Below are positions 53,959 through 62,609 of a stretch of DNA of 64,000 nucleotides, piece by piece (position 1 is the first letter of the stretch; the number at the start of each line of letters is the position of its first letter). Origin of the DNA: Verrucomicrobiota bacterium (GTDB lineage: Bacteria > Verrucomicrobiota > Verrucomicrobiia > Limisphaerales > JADLHS01). Made by a program: the position numbers and the translations under genes. Where the stretch lies: the NCBI GenBank assembly GCA_029573725.1, contig JAKQDQ010000042.1, positions 64,777 through 128,776 of the forward strand, written 5' to 3'. Under the pieces are notes generated by a model. That model searched no databases. It saw only the letters and a list, made by a program, of their open reading frames with translations, and was not told the DNA's origin.

Positions 53959-55119
53959 ATGAAGACCGCTGTCACCACGCTGATGTTTTGCGTTGCCGCC
54001 CTGCTCGTGCTGGGGCTGGTGATGTTGTACAGCTCAACGATGAACGACCCGACCCGCACCACCGGACAGTTCGTTGGCATGCAGCTTCTCATCTCCCAGT
54101 TGATCTGGTGCAGCCTGGGTTTGGGTGCGTGCGTAGTGGCGGCATGGATGGATTATCGGTGGTTGCACAAATACGCCTGGGGCCTGTTTGCAATTGCCGT
54201 GGTCTTGCTGGTGGCGGTCCTGGTGCTGCCGGAACCGTGGGGAAAACCCATCAAAGGCGCGCGGCGGTGGATCAACCTCCCGTTGGGCAATGTCCAGCCC
54301 TCGGAATTCGCCAAGCTGGTGTTGATCATTGTCATGGCCTGGTATTGCGAGCGTTACCAGCGGCGGATGCGTAATTGGACCCGGGGCGTCCTGGTTCCGG
54401 GCGGGATCATGGCCGTAATCCTGGGGCTGATCTTTATCGAGCCGGACCGGGGGACCACCATCTTGTTGGCGGCTGTGGGCGGCATTTTGCTGTTGCTGGC
54501 CGGGGTGCAATGGCGGTTCTTCATTCCGCCTGCCCTGTTGGCACTGGCCGGACTGATTTTTTCCATCTGGCAGGACCCCATGCGCATGAAACGGATTTTC
54601 AGCTGGCTCTATCTGGAGGAAAACCGTGATGGCGTGGGCTATCAAGCCTATCAAGCGATGATTGCCCTGGGGGCGGGGGGGTGGTCAGGTCTGGGACTGG
54701 GCAATGGCCGGCAAAAACGGGGGTTCGTGCCCGAGCATCATACCGATTTCATTTTTTCGATCATCGGCGAGGAACTGGGTTTGATGGCCACCTTGGCGGT
54801 GGTGCTGGCCTTTGTGCTGATTTTTATTTGCGGTCTTTATATTGCATCCCGCGCTCGCGATCCGTTCGGAAAGATGCTCGCGGCGGGGCTCAGTTTTTTG
54901 ATCGGTCTGCAAGCCTTCATCAACATCGGAGTCGTCACCAGCACGCTGCCCAACAAGGGACTGGCGCTGCCGTTCATCAGCTACGGAGGTTCCAGTATGC
55001 TGACGATGTTGACGGGCGTTGGCTTGCTGCTAAGCGTGGCGCGGCAGGCGCGGGCCCCCGAGATCCGGCCGACCAACCCCTTCGCCGCCGCCGAATTTCC
55101 CGAGGCGCAAACCCTATGA
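53959..55119 (+). CDS. ftsW: peptidoglycan polymerase FtsW
   Basis: A 386-aa polytopic SEDS protein, about ten helices. NLPLGNVQPSEFAKL, GVGYQAYQAMIALG, VPEHHTDFIFSIIGEELG and LPFISYGGSSML match FtsW/RodA. I use ATG 53959; a TTG at 53938 is in frame. Septal glycan strand polymerase working with FtsI. The stop overlaps the murG start (ATGA). Confidence 0.95.
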   Translation: MKTAVTTLMFCVAALLVLGLVMLYSSTMNDPTRTTGQFVGMQLLISQLIWCSLGLGACVVAAWMDYRWLHKYAWGLFAIAVVLLVAVLVLPEPWGKPIKGARRWINLPLGNVQPSEFAKLVLIIVMAWYCERYQRRMRNWTRGVLVPGGIMAVILGLIFIEPDRGTTILLAAVGGILLLLAGVQWRFFIPPALLALAGLIFSIWQDPMRMKRIFSWLYLEENRDGVGYQAYQAMIALGAGGWSGLGLGNGRQKRGFVPEHHTDFIFSIIGEELGLMATLAVVLAFVLIFICGLYIASRARDPFGKMLAAGLSFLIGLQAFINIGVVTSTLPNKGLALPFISYGGSSMLTMLTGVGLLLSVARQARAPEIRPTNPFAAAEFPEAQTL

Positions 55120-56312
55120 CGCCGTCCGTGCCCGCTTGCCTGCATGTCGCCATCGCCTGCGGCGGTACGGGCGGACATCTCTTCCCGGGCCTGGCCGTTG
55201 CCGAGCAACTCCGCCGCCACGGAGTCGCGGTCAGCGTCATGATTTCACCGAAGGAAGTGGATCAGCAGGCGGTGCGTTCGGTGACCGGGATGGAGGTGGT
55301 GACCCTGCCGGCCGTTGCCTGGCAACGCGGCAGCCGGCTCGCGTGTCTCCGTGGTTTTTTGCAATCATGGCGATCGGCACGGCGCTGGTGCAGCCACCGA
55401 CGTCCCGCCGCAGTCCTGGCCATGGGCGGGTTTACCGCCGTGGCGCCAGTGCTGGCCGGGCGCGGCCGGGGTGGCAAGACTTTCTTGCACGAATCCAACA
55501 CAGTCCCCGGCAAGGCGAATCGCTGGCTGGCTTCCCGCGCGGACGAGACATTTGTCGGATTCCCGGAGGCTGCGCGACGGCTGAACGCCCGGAGGGTCGC
55601 GGTCACCGGGACGCCCGTGCGTGCGGAACTTCGCTCCGGTGACATGATCACCAGCCGCATGGAGTTGGGGCTTCAGCCGGATCGTCCGGTGGTGTTGGTG
55701 ATGGGCGGAAGCCAGGGAGCGAGCCGCATCAATCATCTGGTGATGGCTGCGTTGCCGCACCTGACCGGGGCGCATCGCGACTGGCAGTGGTTGCATCTGG
55801 CGGGGGCGCGGGATGTTGATATGGTGCGTGCCGCTTACGCGGCGGCGGGGGTGACGGCCGTGGTGCATCCGTTCCTGCACCGCATGAATCTGGCTTTGCA
55901 CGCCGCCACGGTTTGTGTCAGTCGTGCTGGCGCCGCTTCCCTGGCCGAACTGGCCGCGGTGCGCCTGCCGGCAATTTTGATTCCGCTGCCCGAGGCGGCC
56001 GACAACCACCAGTGGCACAATGCCCGCGCGTATGCCGAAAGCGGGGCCGCTCTCCTGCTGGAGCAGCACCTGGCCACGGCTGGAAACCTTCTGCGATTGT
56101 TGCAAGATCTGACCGGCACCGCGGCAACTGTCGGGACCATGCGGGCCGCGCTGGCCAAATGGGATCATCCCGGCGCGGCAGAAAATATTGCAGGGCGGAT
56201 TCTGCGCGCGCTCGGCCAACCGGTCGCCGCCGGCAACCCGCCCGCTGCGGAGCCGGCCACCACGGCGGAGGAATCCGGATGGAGACAAATGGAAGGGCTG
56301 GTTGCGGTATGA
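55116..56312 (+). CDS. murG: UDP-GlcNAc transferase MurG
   Basis: A 398-aa protein. CGGTGGHLFPGLAVAE (donor-binding glycine motif) near residue 15, LHESNTVPGKANRWL, VMGGSQGASRINHL and VSRAGAASLAELAAV are the family's motifs. A C-terminal Ala/Pro-rich tail extends it beyond the usual ~360 aa. It makes lipid II from lipid I. ATGA overlap with both ftsW and murB; murC, normally between, is absent. Confidence 0.96.
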   Translation: MTPSVPACLHVAIACGGTGGHLFPGLAVAEQLRRHGVAVSVMISPKEVDQQAVRSVTGMEVVTLPAVAWQRGSRLACLRGFLQSWRSARRWCSHRRPAAVLAMGGFTAVAPVLAGRGRGGKTFLHESNTVPGKANRWLASRADETFVGFPEAARRLNARRVAVTGTPVRAELRSGDMITSRMELGLQPDRPVVLVMGGSQGASRINHLVMAALPHLTGAHRDWQWLHLAGARDVDMVRAAYAAAGVTAVVHPFLHRMNLALHAATVCVSRAGAASLAELAAVRLPAILIPLPEAADNHQWHNARAYAESGAALLLEQHLATAGNLLRLLQDLTGTAATVGTMRAALAKWDHPGAAENIAGRILRALGQPVAAGNPPAAEPATTAEESGWRQMEGLVAV

Positions 56313-57259
56313 GTGGGTTGCCCGTGAAGCCAGTTGCTGCGGCACAGCCCGGGGATGTCCGGTTGGCCGCATTAAATGCCGCAGTTTCAGCCGCCACACT
56401 GGTGCGGCGGAATGAACCGCTGGCCAAACGCACCACCTTCCGCGTGGGCGGACCGGCGGACTTTTATGTCGAACCGGCCTCCGAAGCGGATCTGGCGGCG
56501 GTGCTGCACTGGAGCGCGGAATTTGCGGTGCCATTTTTTGTCCTGGGGCGCGGCTCGAATTTGCTGGTGCGCGATGGCGGGGTTCGAGGCGTGGTCATCA
56601 GACTGTCCCAGCCCGGTTTTGGCGGCGTGGTGGTGGAGGGCGAACGATTGCGGTGCGGGGCCGGAGCGCGATTGAAGGACGTGGCGGTGACCGCGAAGCG
56701 GTCGGGCCTGGCTGGAGTGGAATTTTTTGAGGGGATTCCGGGCAGCGTGGGCGGCGCCCTGCGGATGAACGCCGGGGCGATGGGTTCTGAGACCTTTGAG
56801 CGGGTGGAATCGGTGCGCCTGATGGATGCCTCCGGGACGGTGCGGAATCTGCCGGTCCGGGAGATGGACTTTGCTTACCGCAGTTGTGCGGTGTTGAAAT
56901 CGCATCTGGCGCTGGGCGCAGTTTTCAAATGCGACGCTTCGTCGCCGGAGGAAGTCGCCCAACGGATGGCCGGGTTCAGCCGGAAACGCTGGCACTCACA
57001 ACCCGCGGCGGCAAGCGCGGGCTGCTGCTTCCAGAATCCGCCGGGGATTGCCGCCGGCAAACTGGTGGAGGAACTGGGTTTAAAGGGCACGCAGGTCGGC
57101 GGGGCAATGGTTTCATGGGAACACGGCAATTTTATCGTCAATGTCAACGCGGCGACGGCGCAGGACATTCTGAATTTGCTGACGTTGATCCAGACCCGGG
57201 CGAGGGCGGTGCGCGGCATTGAGCTGCAGCCGGAGATCCAGATTATCGGCGAAAATTGA
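56309..57259 (+). CDS. murB: UDP-N-acetylenolpyruvoylglucosamine reductase MurB
   Basis: A 316-aa flavoenzyme with FRVGGPADFYVEP, FVLGRGSNLLVRDGG, GIPGSVGGALRMNAG and AYRSC. The catalytic motif is SAGCCFQNPPG: the usual Ser after SAG is Cys. It reduces the enolpyruvyl group to UDP-MurNAc. ATGA start overlap with murG. Whether Cys serves as acid in this variant is inferred. Confidence 0.95.
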   Translation: MSGLPVKPVAAAQPGDVRLAALNAAVSAATLVRRNEPLAKRTTFRVGGPADFYVEPASEADLAAVLHWSAEFAVPFFVLGRGSNLLVRDGGVRGVVIRLSQPGFGGVVVEGERLRCGAGARLKDVAVTAKRSGLAGVEFFEGIPGSVGGALRMNAGAMGSETFERVESVRLMDASGTVRNLPVREMDFAYRSCAVLKSHLALGAVFKCDASSPEEVAQRMAGFSRKRWHSQPAAASAGCCFQNPPGIAAGKLVEELGLKGTQVGGAMVSWEHGNFIVNVNAATAQDILNLLTLIQTRARAVRGIELQPEIQIIGEN

Positions 57260-57270
57260 GGTCAGGGCGG

Positions 57271-58173
57271 ATGGTTGAACCATTGCACATTACGGTGATG
57301 CTCGGCGGGCCCGGCGCGGAACGCGAAGTATCGCTGCGGTCGGGCGCGGCGGTCGCCGCGGCGCTGCGGTCGCTGGGACATTATGTCACCGCGCTTGATC
57401 CGCAACGGCCGGGCTGGCAGCTGCCGCAGGAGACGGAGGTGGTGTTTCTGGCATTGCACGGCACTTACGGAGAAGACGGCACCGTGCAAGCCGAACTGGA
57501 GCAGTTGGGCGTGCCGTACACCGGTTGTGATGCCGCGGCGAGCCGCACCGGGTTTGACAAGGCGTTGACGAAGGAAAAACTGGTGGCCGCCGGAGTGCCG
57601 ACCGCGCGCTTTCTGGTGGTGGATGCGCCGGAAGCTCCCTGGCCGGCGGGCTGGGACGCGCCACTGATCATCAAACCGGTGCGCCAGGGTTCCAGTGTCG
57701 GGCTTCATTTTGTCGATCGGCCGGAAGCCTGGCGGGATGCCCTGACGGAGGCGCTGGACCATGATGCGCGGGTGTTGGTGGAGGAGAAAATTATCGGCCG
57801 GGAGACGACCGTGGGCGTCTTGGATCGGCAACCGCTGCCGGTGGTGGAGGTGCGCCCGAAGTCCGGGGTTTATGACTATGGCAACAAGTATGGGGCTGGG
57901 AGGACTGATTATTTTTGTCCGGCGGACTTTGACGCGGCGACCACGAACCGGGTGCAGGCGGCGGGACTCGCGGCGTTCCACGCCATCGGCGCTCGCGATT
58001 ATGCCCGCGTGGATGTGATGGTGCGCGCCAACGGTGACCCGGTGGTGTTGGAGGTCAATACGCTTCCGGGGATGACCGAAACCAGTCTCTTCCCCAAAGC
58101 GGCCGCGGCGGCGGGAATCAGTTATCCGGAATTATGCCAGCGCATGGTCCAGCTGGCACTGAGGCGCCAATGA
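57271..58173 (+). CDS. ddl: D-alanine--D-alanine ligase
   Basis: A 300-aa ATP-grasp enzyme. VMLGGPGAEREVSLRSG (N-terminal), VFLALHGTYGEDGTVQ, IKPVRQGSSVGLH, YDYGNKYGAGRTDYFCPA and VLEVNTLPGMTETSLFPK are all present. I choose ATG 57271, preceded by GGTCAGGG; a TTG at 57256 overlaps murB. Makes the D-Ala-D-Ala used by MurF. Stop overlaps ftsQ (ATGA). Confidence 0.96.
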   Translation: MVEPLHITVMLGGPGAEREVSLRSGAAVAAALRSLGHYVTALDPQRPGWQLPQETEVVFLALHGTYGEDGTVQAELEQLGVPYTGCDAAASRTGFDKALTKEKLVAAGVPTARFLVVDAPEAPWPAGWDAPLIIKPVRQGSSVGLHFVDRPEAWRDALTEALDHDARVLVEEKIIGRETTVGVLDRQPLPVVEVRPKSGVYDYGNKYGAGRTDYFCPADFDAATTNRVQAAGLAAFHAIGARDYARVDVMVRANGDPVVLEVNTLPGMTETSLFPKAAAAAGISYPELCQRMVQLALRRQ

Positions 58174-59129
58174 GTCTGTTCAAACGCAAACCAAGGAATC
58201 GGCGCACCGGGCGCATTCATGTCCTGGACGTGAAGTTGCGCTCGGACCAACTCCGGCGATCGCGGCTGCGCAAGGCGGGGATGGCGTTGGCCGCCCTGCT
58301 TGGCACACTGGTGGGCGTGTTTGCCTTCTGGCATGTCGGACAGTGGGCGGCGGGCCAGTTGCTCTACCAAAATTCGGCTTTTGCAATCCGCACCATTGAA
58401 GTGCATACCGACGGCACGATTGCGACGGACCAATTGCGCCGGTGGGCGAACGTGCGTCCGGGACAGAATCTGCTGGCGTTGGATCTGGCGCGGGTCCAAC
58501 GCGACTTGCAGTTGTCGCCGGCGCTGGAAACGGTCATGGTGGAGCGGATTCTTCCCCACACTTTGCGGATTCGTGTAGCTGAACGCGAACCCGTGCTGCA
58601 AGTGGGGGTGCCGCTGATGCGGCCGGGGACCGGCTGGGAAACTGCCGTTTTTTTGATTGGAACGGATGGCGTGGTCATGGCGCCGCTAAGTCCCCGGCAA
58701 CGCGTCCGTCCGCAACCGGAAGTCGAGGAGGGCCTGCCACAGTTGACGGGTTTGAATCTCAGCGAAGTGCGCCCCGGCCAGCGGCTGGCGGCCCCGGCTG
58801 TGCAGTCCGCATTGCGCCTGGTCAATGAATTTGCCTATTCCCCGCTGGCGGGATTGGTGGATTTGCGGCGGGTTGACGTCAGCGCCACCGACGTGATTGT
58901 GGTCACCACCGTCCAGGGAAGTGAAGTGACTCTCGGTTTGGAGAACTTGGAACAGCAACTGCGTCGCTGGCGGGAGATCCACGATCTTGGCATCCGGACG
59001 CATCGCCGCATCGCCAGCCTGGATTTATCGGTATCCAATAATGTGCCGGTGCGCTGGTTGGCGCCGGACAGCCCGCCGCCGCCGGCCCGGCAGCCGAAAC
59101 CCATGCGAAGCAGAAAGCGCCATGTTTGA
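58170..59129 (+). CDS. ftsQ: cell division protein FtsQ/DivIB-like
   Basis: A 319-aa bitopic protein: a basic cytoplasmic N-terminus (FKRKPRNRRTGRIH), one membrane helix (AGMALAALLGTLVGVFAFWH near 37), then a POTRA-type domain (FAIRTIEVHTDGTIATDQL, VRPGQNLLALDLARVQRDL) and a beta region. Order ddl-ftsQ-ftsA supports it. The C-terminus is Pro/Arg-rich. It overlaps ftsA by 8 bases. Confidence 0.9.
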   Translation: MSLFKRKPRNRRTGRIHVLDVKLRSDQLRRSRLRKAGMALAALLGTLVGVFAFWHVGQWAAGQLLYQNSAFAIRTIEVHTDGTIATDQLRRWANVRPGQNLLALDLARVQRDLQLSPALETVMVERILPHTLRIRVAEREPVLQVGVPLMRPGTGWETAVFLIGTDGVVMAPLSPRQRVRPQPEVEEGLPQLTGLNLSEVRPGQRLAAPAVQSALRLVNEFAYSPLAGLVDLRRVDVSATDVIVVTTVQGSEVTLGLENLEQQLRRWREIHDLGIRTHRRIASLDLSVSNNVPVRWLAPDSPPPPARQPKPMRSRKRHV

Positions 59130-60342
59130 TTCTTCATCCATCATTGTTGGTCTGGAAATCGGAACGTCCAAGGTTTGCGCCGTGGTGGGCGAGCTCAATG
59201 AAGGGGCCGCGCCCAATATCATAGGCGTGGGACAGGCCGGTTCGCGCGGAGTGCGCAAGGGCGAGATCATTGATCCACGCGTGGTCGAGGAGGATGTCCG
59301 GCATGCGATCGTGGAGGCTGAACAGATGGCAGACGTCGAAATCCGCAGCGTTTATCTGGGAGTCTCGGGCGGGCACATCCGCGGTTTCAATAACCGGGGC
59401 ATGCACCCGGTGGTGTCTGCGGACCGGGAAATCACCCAGGAGGACGTGGCGGATGTGGTCAAGAATGCCAAGGCCATCAATCTGCCCCAGGAACACACCG
59501 TCCTGCACGCCATTCGACAGGACTTTTTTGTCGATGGTCACAAAGGGGTCAAAAGCCCCGTCGGCATGCTGGGAGCGCGGCTGGAGGTGGACGTTCATGT
59601 GGTGCATGGCCATTTGAACCGGCTGCAGAATGCCATTCGCGTGGTGCGCGGCATCCAACTGGAGGTTGAAGAAGTGGTGTTCAATGGCCTGGCGACATCG
59701 CTGGCCGTGTTGACGCCCACACAGAAAACCCTCGGCGCGTTGGTCATTGATCTCGGGGCCGGCACGACGAACTATGCCGTGTATTACCAGGGGGTGATCC
59801 GGCACACCGGCGTCCTGGCCGTCGGCGGCGATCACGTGACGAATGATCTCGCTTATGGTTTGAAAGTGCCGCAGGGACGTGCCGAACAACTCAAGATTGA
59901 CCATGGACACGCCGTAATGACCGCTGCCGACGAGGATCAGAAAATCGAGCTCAAGAGCGGTCATGGGCTTCCGGCCAGCCACGTCAATTTGAGCCATCTG
60001 CGCAGGATCATGTCATTGCGGCTGGAGGAGATTTTTGAATTGATTGCGCAGGACCTCATGCAGCTGGATTTGTTCGAGTGTCTGCGCGCCGGCGTGGTGT
60101 TGACCGGTGGCGGCGCCCGCATTCGGGGCATCACCCAGCTGGCGGAACAGGTTTTGGGACTGCCGGTGGTGGTGGGCAATATTACCGGCGCCAGCAGTCT
60201 GAAATCTTCGATCGACCAGCCTGAATTTGCGACCGGGATCGGCCTGGCCTACTTCGGCTCACTAAAGAGCCGGCGGGAGGCGCCGCGCTTTTCGCTGTTG
60301 GGCGGCATCAAACAGGTCTGGGGGAAATTGCTGCCGCGCTAG
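59122..60342 (+). CDS. ftsA: cell division protein FtsA
   Basis: A 406-aa actin-like ATPase starting at ATG 59122. VGLEIGTSKVCAVVGEL (phosphate 1), VIDLGAGTTNYAVYYQGV (phosphate 2), VLTGGGARIRGI (adenosine) and the membrane-targeting amphipathic C-terminus LLGGIKQVWGKLLPR are intact. It tethers FtsZ to the membrane. 12 bases before the ftsZ-like gene. Confidence 0.96.
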   Translation: MFDSSSIIVGLEIGTSKVCAVVGELNEGAAPNIIGVGQAGSRGVRKGEIIDPRVVEEDVRHAIVEAEQMADVEIRSVYLGVSGGHIRGFNNRGMHPVVSADREITQEDVADVVKNAKAINLPQEHTVLHAIRQDFFVDGHKGVKSPVGMLGARLEVDVHVVHGHLNRLQNAIRVVRGIQLEVEEVVFNGLATSLAVLTPTQKTLGALVIDLGAGTTNYAVYYQGVIRHTGVLAVGGDHVTNDLAYGLKVPQGRAEQLKIDHGHAVMTAADEDQKIELKSGHGLPASHVNLSHLRRIMSLRLEEIFELIAQDLMQLDLFECLRAGVVLTGGGARIRGITQLAEQVLGLPVVVGNITGASSLKSSIDQPEFATGIGLAYFGSLKSRREAPRFSLLGGIKQVWGKLLPR

Positions 60343-60354
60343 GATTGCCACCTT

Positions 60355-61644
60355 ATGGATGCTCAAACTGAAAGGGACGCCGGACAGGTCCGGGTAACCA
60401 TCATCGGTGTCGGCACCGCCGGGGCCACGCTGGCTAAAGCGCTGCCACAGCCGGAGTTCGCCCCGGCCCGCCTGGCCCTGGTGAATACGGATGCCTCGGT
60501 GCCCGGCGGGCCCCAGCCGCAGTTGCTGCTGCAAACACCACCACCGCACGGCTTGGGCACCGGTGGTGATCCCGAGCTCGGCAACCAGCTGGCAGAGGAG
60601 CGTTATGACGATCTGAAAGCCATCTGTGCCAATGCCGAGGTTGTCTTTTTGCTGGCTGGTCTGGGCGGCGGCGCCGGGTCCGGGATCACGCCGGTACTGG
60701 CACGCGCCGCCAAGGCCAGCGGGGCGCTGGTGCTGGCTTTCGTGACGTTGCCGTTTGTCTGCGAAGGGAACCGCCGCCAGGTGCAGGCGCAACAGGCACT
60801 GGCTGACCTCAACCGCGAGTGTGACGCCGTCGTCTGCCTGGCCAATCAAAGGGTGCTGCCATTGCTGGATGAGCGCGCCACGGTGCTGGAAATTTTTCAA
60901 ACGGGGGGGCGGCTCTTGATCGAAGCAGTGCAGGGTGCATGGCGGCTGTTGCAGCGGCCCGGCCTGGTCCGGCTGCACTTCCGGGATCTGCGCGCCGTAT
61001 TGCGCGAAAGCCATGGAGAAAGCTGTTTCGCCACGGTTGAAGCGTCTGGGCCTGAACGCGCTCAGCAAATTATCGCGAAGATCTTGACGCATCCCCTGCT
61101 CGCCGAAGGACAGGTTTTTGCGGAGGCCGGCAGCGTCCTGGTCAGCATGTTGGGCGGACCGGATCTTACGATGCGGGAAGTGGATGAGCTGATGCGGCAA
61201 CTTTCCGAGCGCTGCGTGGGCGTGCGCCTGCTGATGGGGGCGGCGATCGACGCGGCGTGGCAGGACCGGCTGAGCGTCACCGTGTTCGTCGCCCGGACGG
61301 CAAAAACCGATCGTCAGCCGGCGGGGACGCCGGGGAAGGTGTTGGACGCGCCCACCCAGTTGACCGCGGAGCTGTTGCAGGACACGACGAACAGCCGGCC
61401 CGAGTCCCGGTTGGTGCCCCCGCCACCCGTCCTGACTCCGGAGCAACGCTCGGCCATCATCACGCGGCACGTGGGGAAATCGGCCCGCGTACGCCGCCGC
61501 GCGGACGGCCCGCGTATGCGCCAAACGACGCTGCCTTTGGATATTGTGAACAAGGGACGTTTTGATAAAAGCGAACCGACAATCCACAAGGGCGAGGATC
61601 TGGATCTGCCAACCTACGTGCGCCGCGGGATTGCGTTGAACTGA
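60355..61644 (+). CDS. ftsZ: highly divergent FtsZ-like GTPase
   Basis: A 429-aa protein in the ftsZ position. Recognisable FtsZ landmarks: VTIIGVGTAGATLA (N-terminal G1), LALVNTDASV, HGLGTGGDPELGNQLAEE, GLGGGAGSGITPVLARA (residues 102-118) and FVCEGNRR. The GTP signature GGGTGTG reads GGGAGSG. The catalytic T7 loop, usually N-L-D-F-A-D, reads R206-L-H-F-R-D211, so the Asn and first Asp are lost and only the second Asp remains. A variable linker follows, then the C-terminal peptide EDLDLPTYVRRG, well matched to the FtsA-binding tail. FtsA precedes it. Fold clear; strong GTPase activity is doubtful. Confidence 0.87.
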   Translation: MDAQTERDAGQVRVTIIGVGTAGATLAKALPQPEFAPARLALVNTDASVPGGPQPQLLLQTPPPHGLGTGGDPELGNQLAEERYDDLKAICANAEVVFLLAGLGGGAGSGITPVLARAAKASGALVLAFVTLPFVCEGNRRQVQAQQALADLNRECDAVVCLANQRVLPLLDERATVLEIFQTGGRLLIEAVQGAWRLLQRPGLVRLHFRDLRAVLRESHGESCFATVEASGPERAQQIIAKILTHPLLAEGQVFAEAGSVLVSMLGGPDLTMREVDELMRQLSERCVGVRLLMGAAIDAAWQDRLSVTVFVARTAKTDRQPAGTPGKVLDAPTQLTAELLQDTTNSRPESRLVPPPPVLTPEQRSAIITRHVGKSARVRRRADGPRMRQTTLPLDIVNKGRFDKSEPTIHKGEDLDLPTYVRRGIALN

Positions 61645-61682
61645 TTCTTCTGGCGACTGTTTTGTCGCCGTCCTGGCGGCCC

Positions 61683-61706
61683 GGGCGCTGAGGCGCCCCC
61701 TGTCTT
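61683..61706 (+). terminator. weak possible terminator after ftsZ
   Basis: GGGCGC/GCGCCC (6 bp), loop TGAG, then CCTGTCTTTT. The T run is five bases off the stem. Another hairpin (GGCGAC/GTCGCC) is just upstream. Confidence 0.35.
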
Positions 61707-61765
61707 TTCACGGGCCATTTCGGTGCAAATACGGACGCGAAAATCAGTGTTTGCCCTGGTTGCAG

Positions 61766-61786
61766 ATTTTTCCAATTGGGAAAAAT
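61766..61786 (+). promoter_or_regulatory. palindrome just before the PEP-CTERM gene
   Basis: ATTTTTCC and GGAAAAAT, 8-base arms with a 5-base spacer, ending 8 bases before the ATG. This could be an operator or a leader hairpin that affects translation. No match to a named site. Confidence 0.4.
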
Positions 61787-61794
61787 TGTGACCA

Positions 61795-62511
61795 ATGAAA
61801 CGTCCAGTTGTAATTTCTCTGGTTGCGGGGTTGATGATGTCCGCCGGTGTGCGCACCACTTTCGCGGGGCTCTATAACGGGGGCTTCGAATCGTGGGATG
61901 TCGTCGGGTGGTCGGTCAACAATGACACCGGAATCCGCGCTGCGGATTCCTCGGCCCGGCCCGCCGGCGTGATCCGCACGCTGTCCTCCTGGGGAGATAA
62001 TTTTGATCTGAACCCGACGCTGCTCCCCGTGGAAGGACAGCGTTTCCTGTCCCTGAACACACGGGTGGCTGGCGACTTTCTCGGGAACGACACTTACCAC
62101 ACGTATGTGAGCCAGACGGTTGAATGTGCGCTGGGGGACGTTCTGTCCGGCTGGGCCGCCTTTTTCAATGGCGATGAAACCCCGTCCGATTCCGCCTGGG
62201 TACGCATTTTTGACGCGAGTGGGGCTTTGGTGGCCACCCCCTGGCAGGCGACTTCGGGTTCCCTGCCCGTCGCCTTATCCGGGCTTTCCGCGCCGGATTG
62301 GAGTACCTGGCAATGGTCGGCTCCGGCTGCGGGCGCCTATCTTTTGCAACTGGGAATCACAACGGAAGGCGCGAATAACGATGCCAGCTACGGCTTCTTC
62401 GATGGGGTTAACTTCCAGTCCAACCCGGTGCCGGAACCCGGGGCAATGACGTTTGCGCTGCTCGGAGGCCTGGCCTTGGTCGTGTGTCGCCAGCGCCGGG
62501 GACGATGTTGA
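61795..62511 (+). CDS. PEP-CTERM sorting domain protein
   Basis: A 238-aa exported protein. A signal peptide (VVISLVAGLMMSAGVRTTFA), a beta-rich domain (LYNGGFESWDVVGWSVNNDT) and a C-terminal NPVPEPGAMTFALLGGLALV with basic RQRRGR. This is the VPEP motif, helix and Arg anchor used by exosortase. It is probably an extracellular or surface matrix protein; the central part may bind carbohydrate. No exosortase gene is in the window. Confidence 0.93.
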   Translation: MKRPVVISLVAGLMMSAGVRTTFAGLYNGGFESWDVVGWSVNNDTGIRAADSSARPAGVIRTLSSWGDNFDLNPTLLPVEGQRFLSLNTRVAGDFLGNDTYHTYVSQTVECALGDVLSGWAAFFNGDETPSDSAWVRIFDASGALVATPWQATSGSLPVALSGLSAPDWSTWQWSAPAAGAYLLQLGITTEGANNDASYGFFDGVNFQSNPVPEPGAMTFALLGGLALVVCRQRRGRC

Positions 62512-62542
62512 CGGGAACGCAAGGCGGTTCGGTCATGGAACG

Positions 62543-62575
62543 GCGCACCTGGACAAGCAGGTGCGCTTGATTTCT
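62543..62575 (+). terminator. probable terminator after the PEP-CTERM gene
   Basis: GCGCACCTG/CAGGTGCGC (9 bp), loop GACAAG, then TTGATTTCT. The tail is T-rich but interrupted. Confidence 0.6.
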
Positions 62576-62609
62576 GTACCTTGGTTCCGTCCGGAGCCGC
62601 GCAGTCGCG

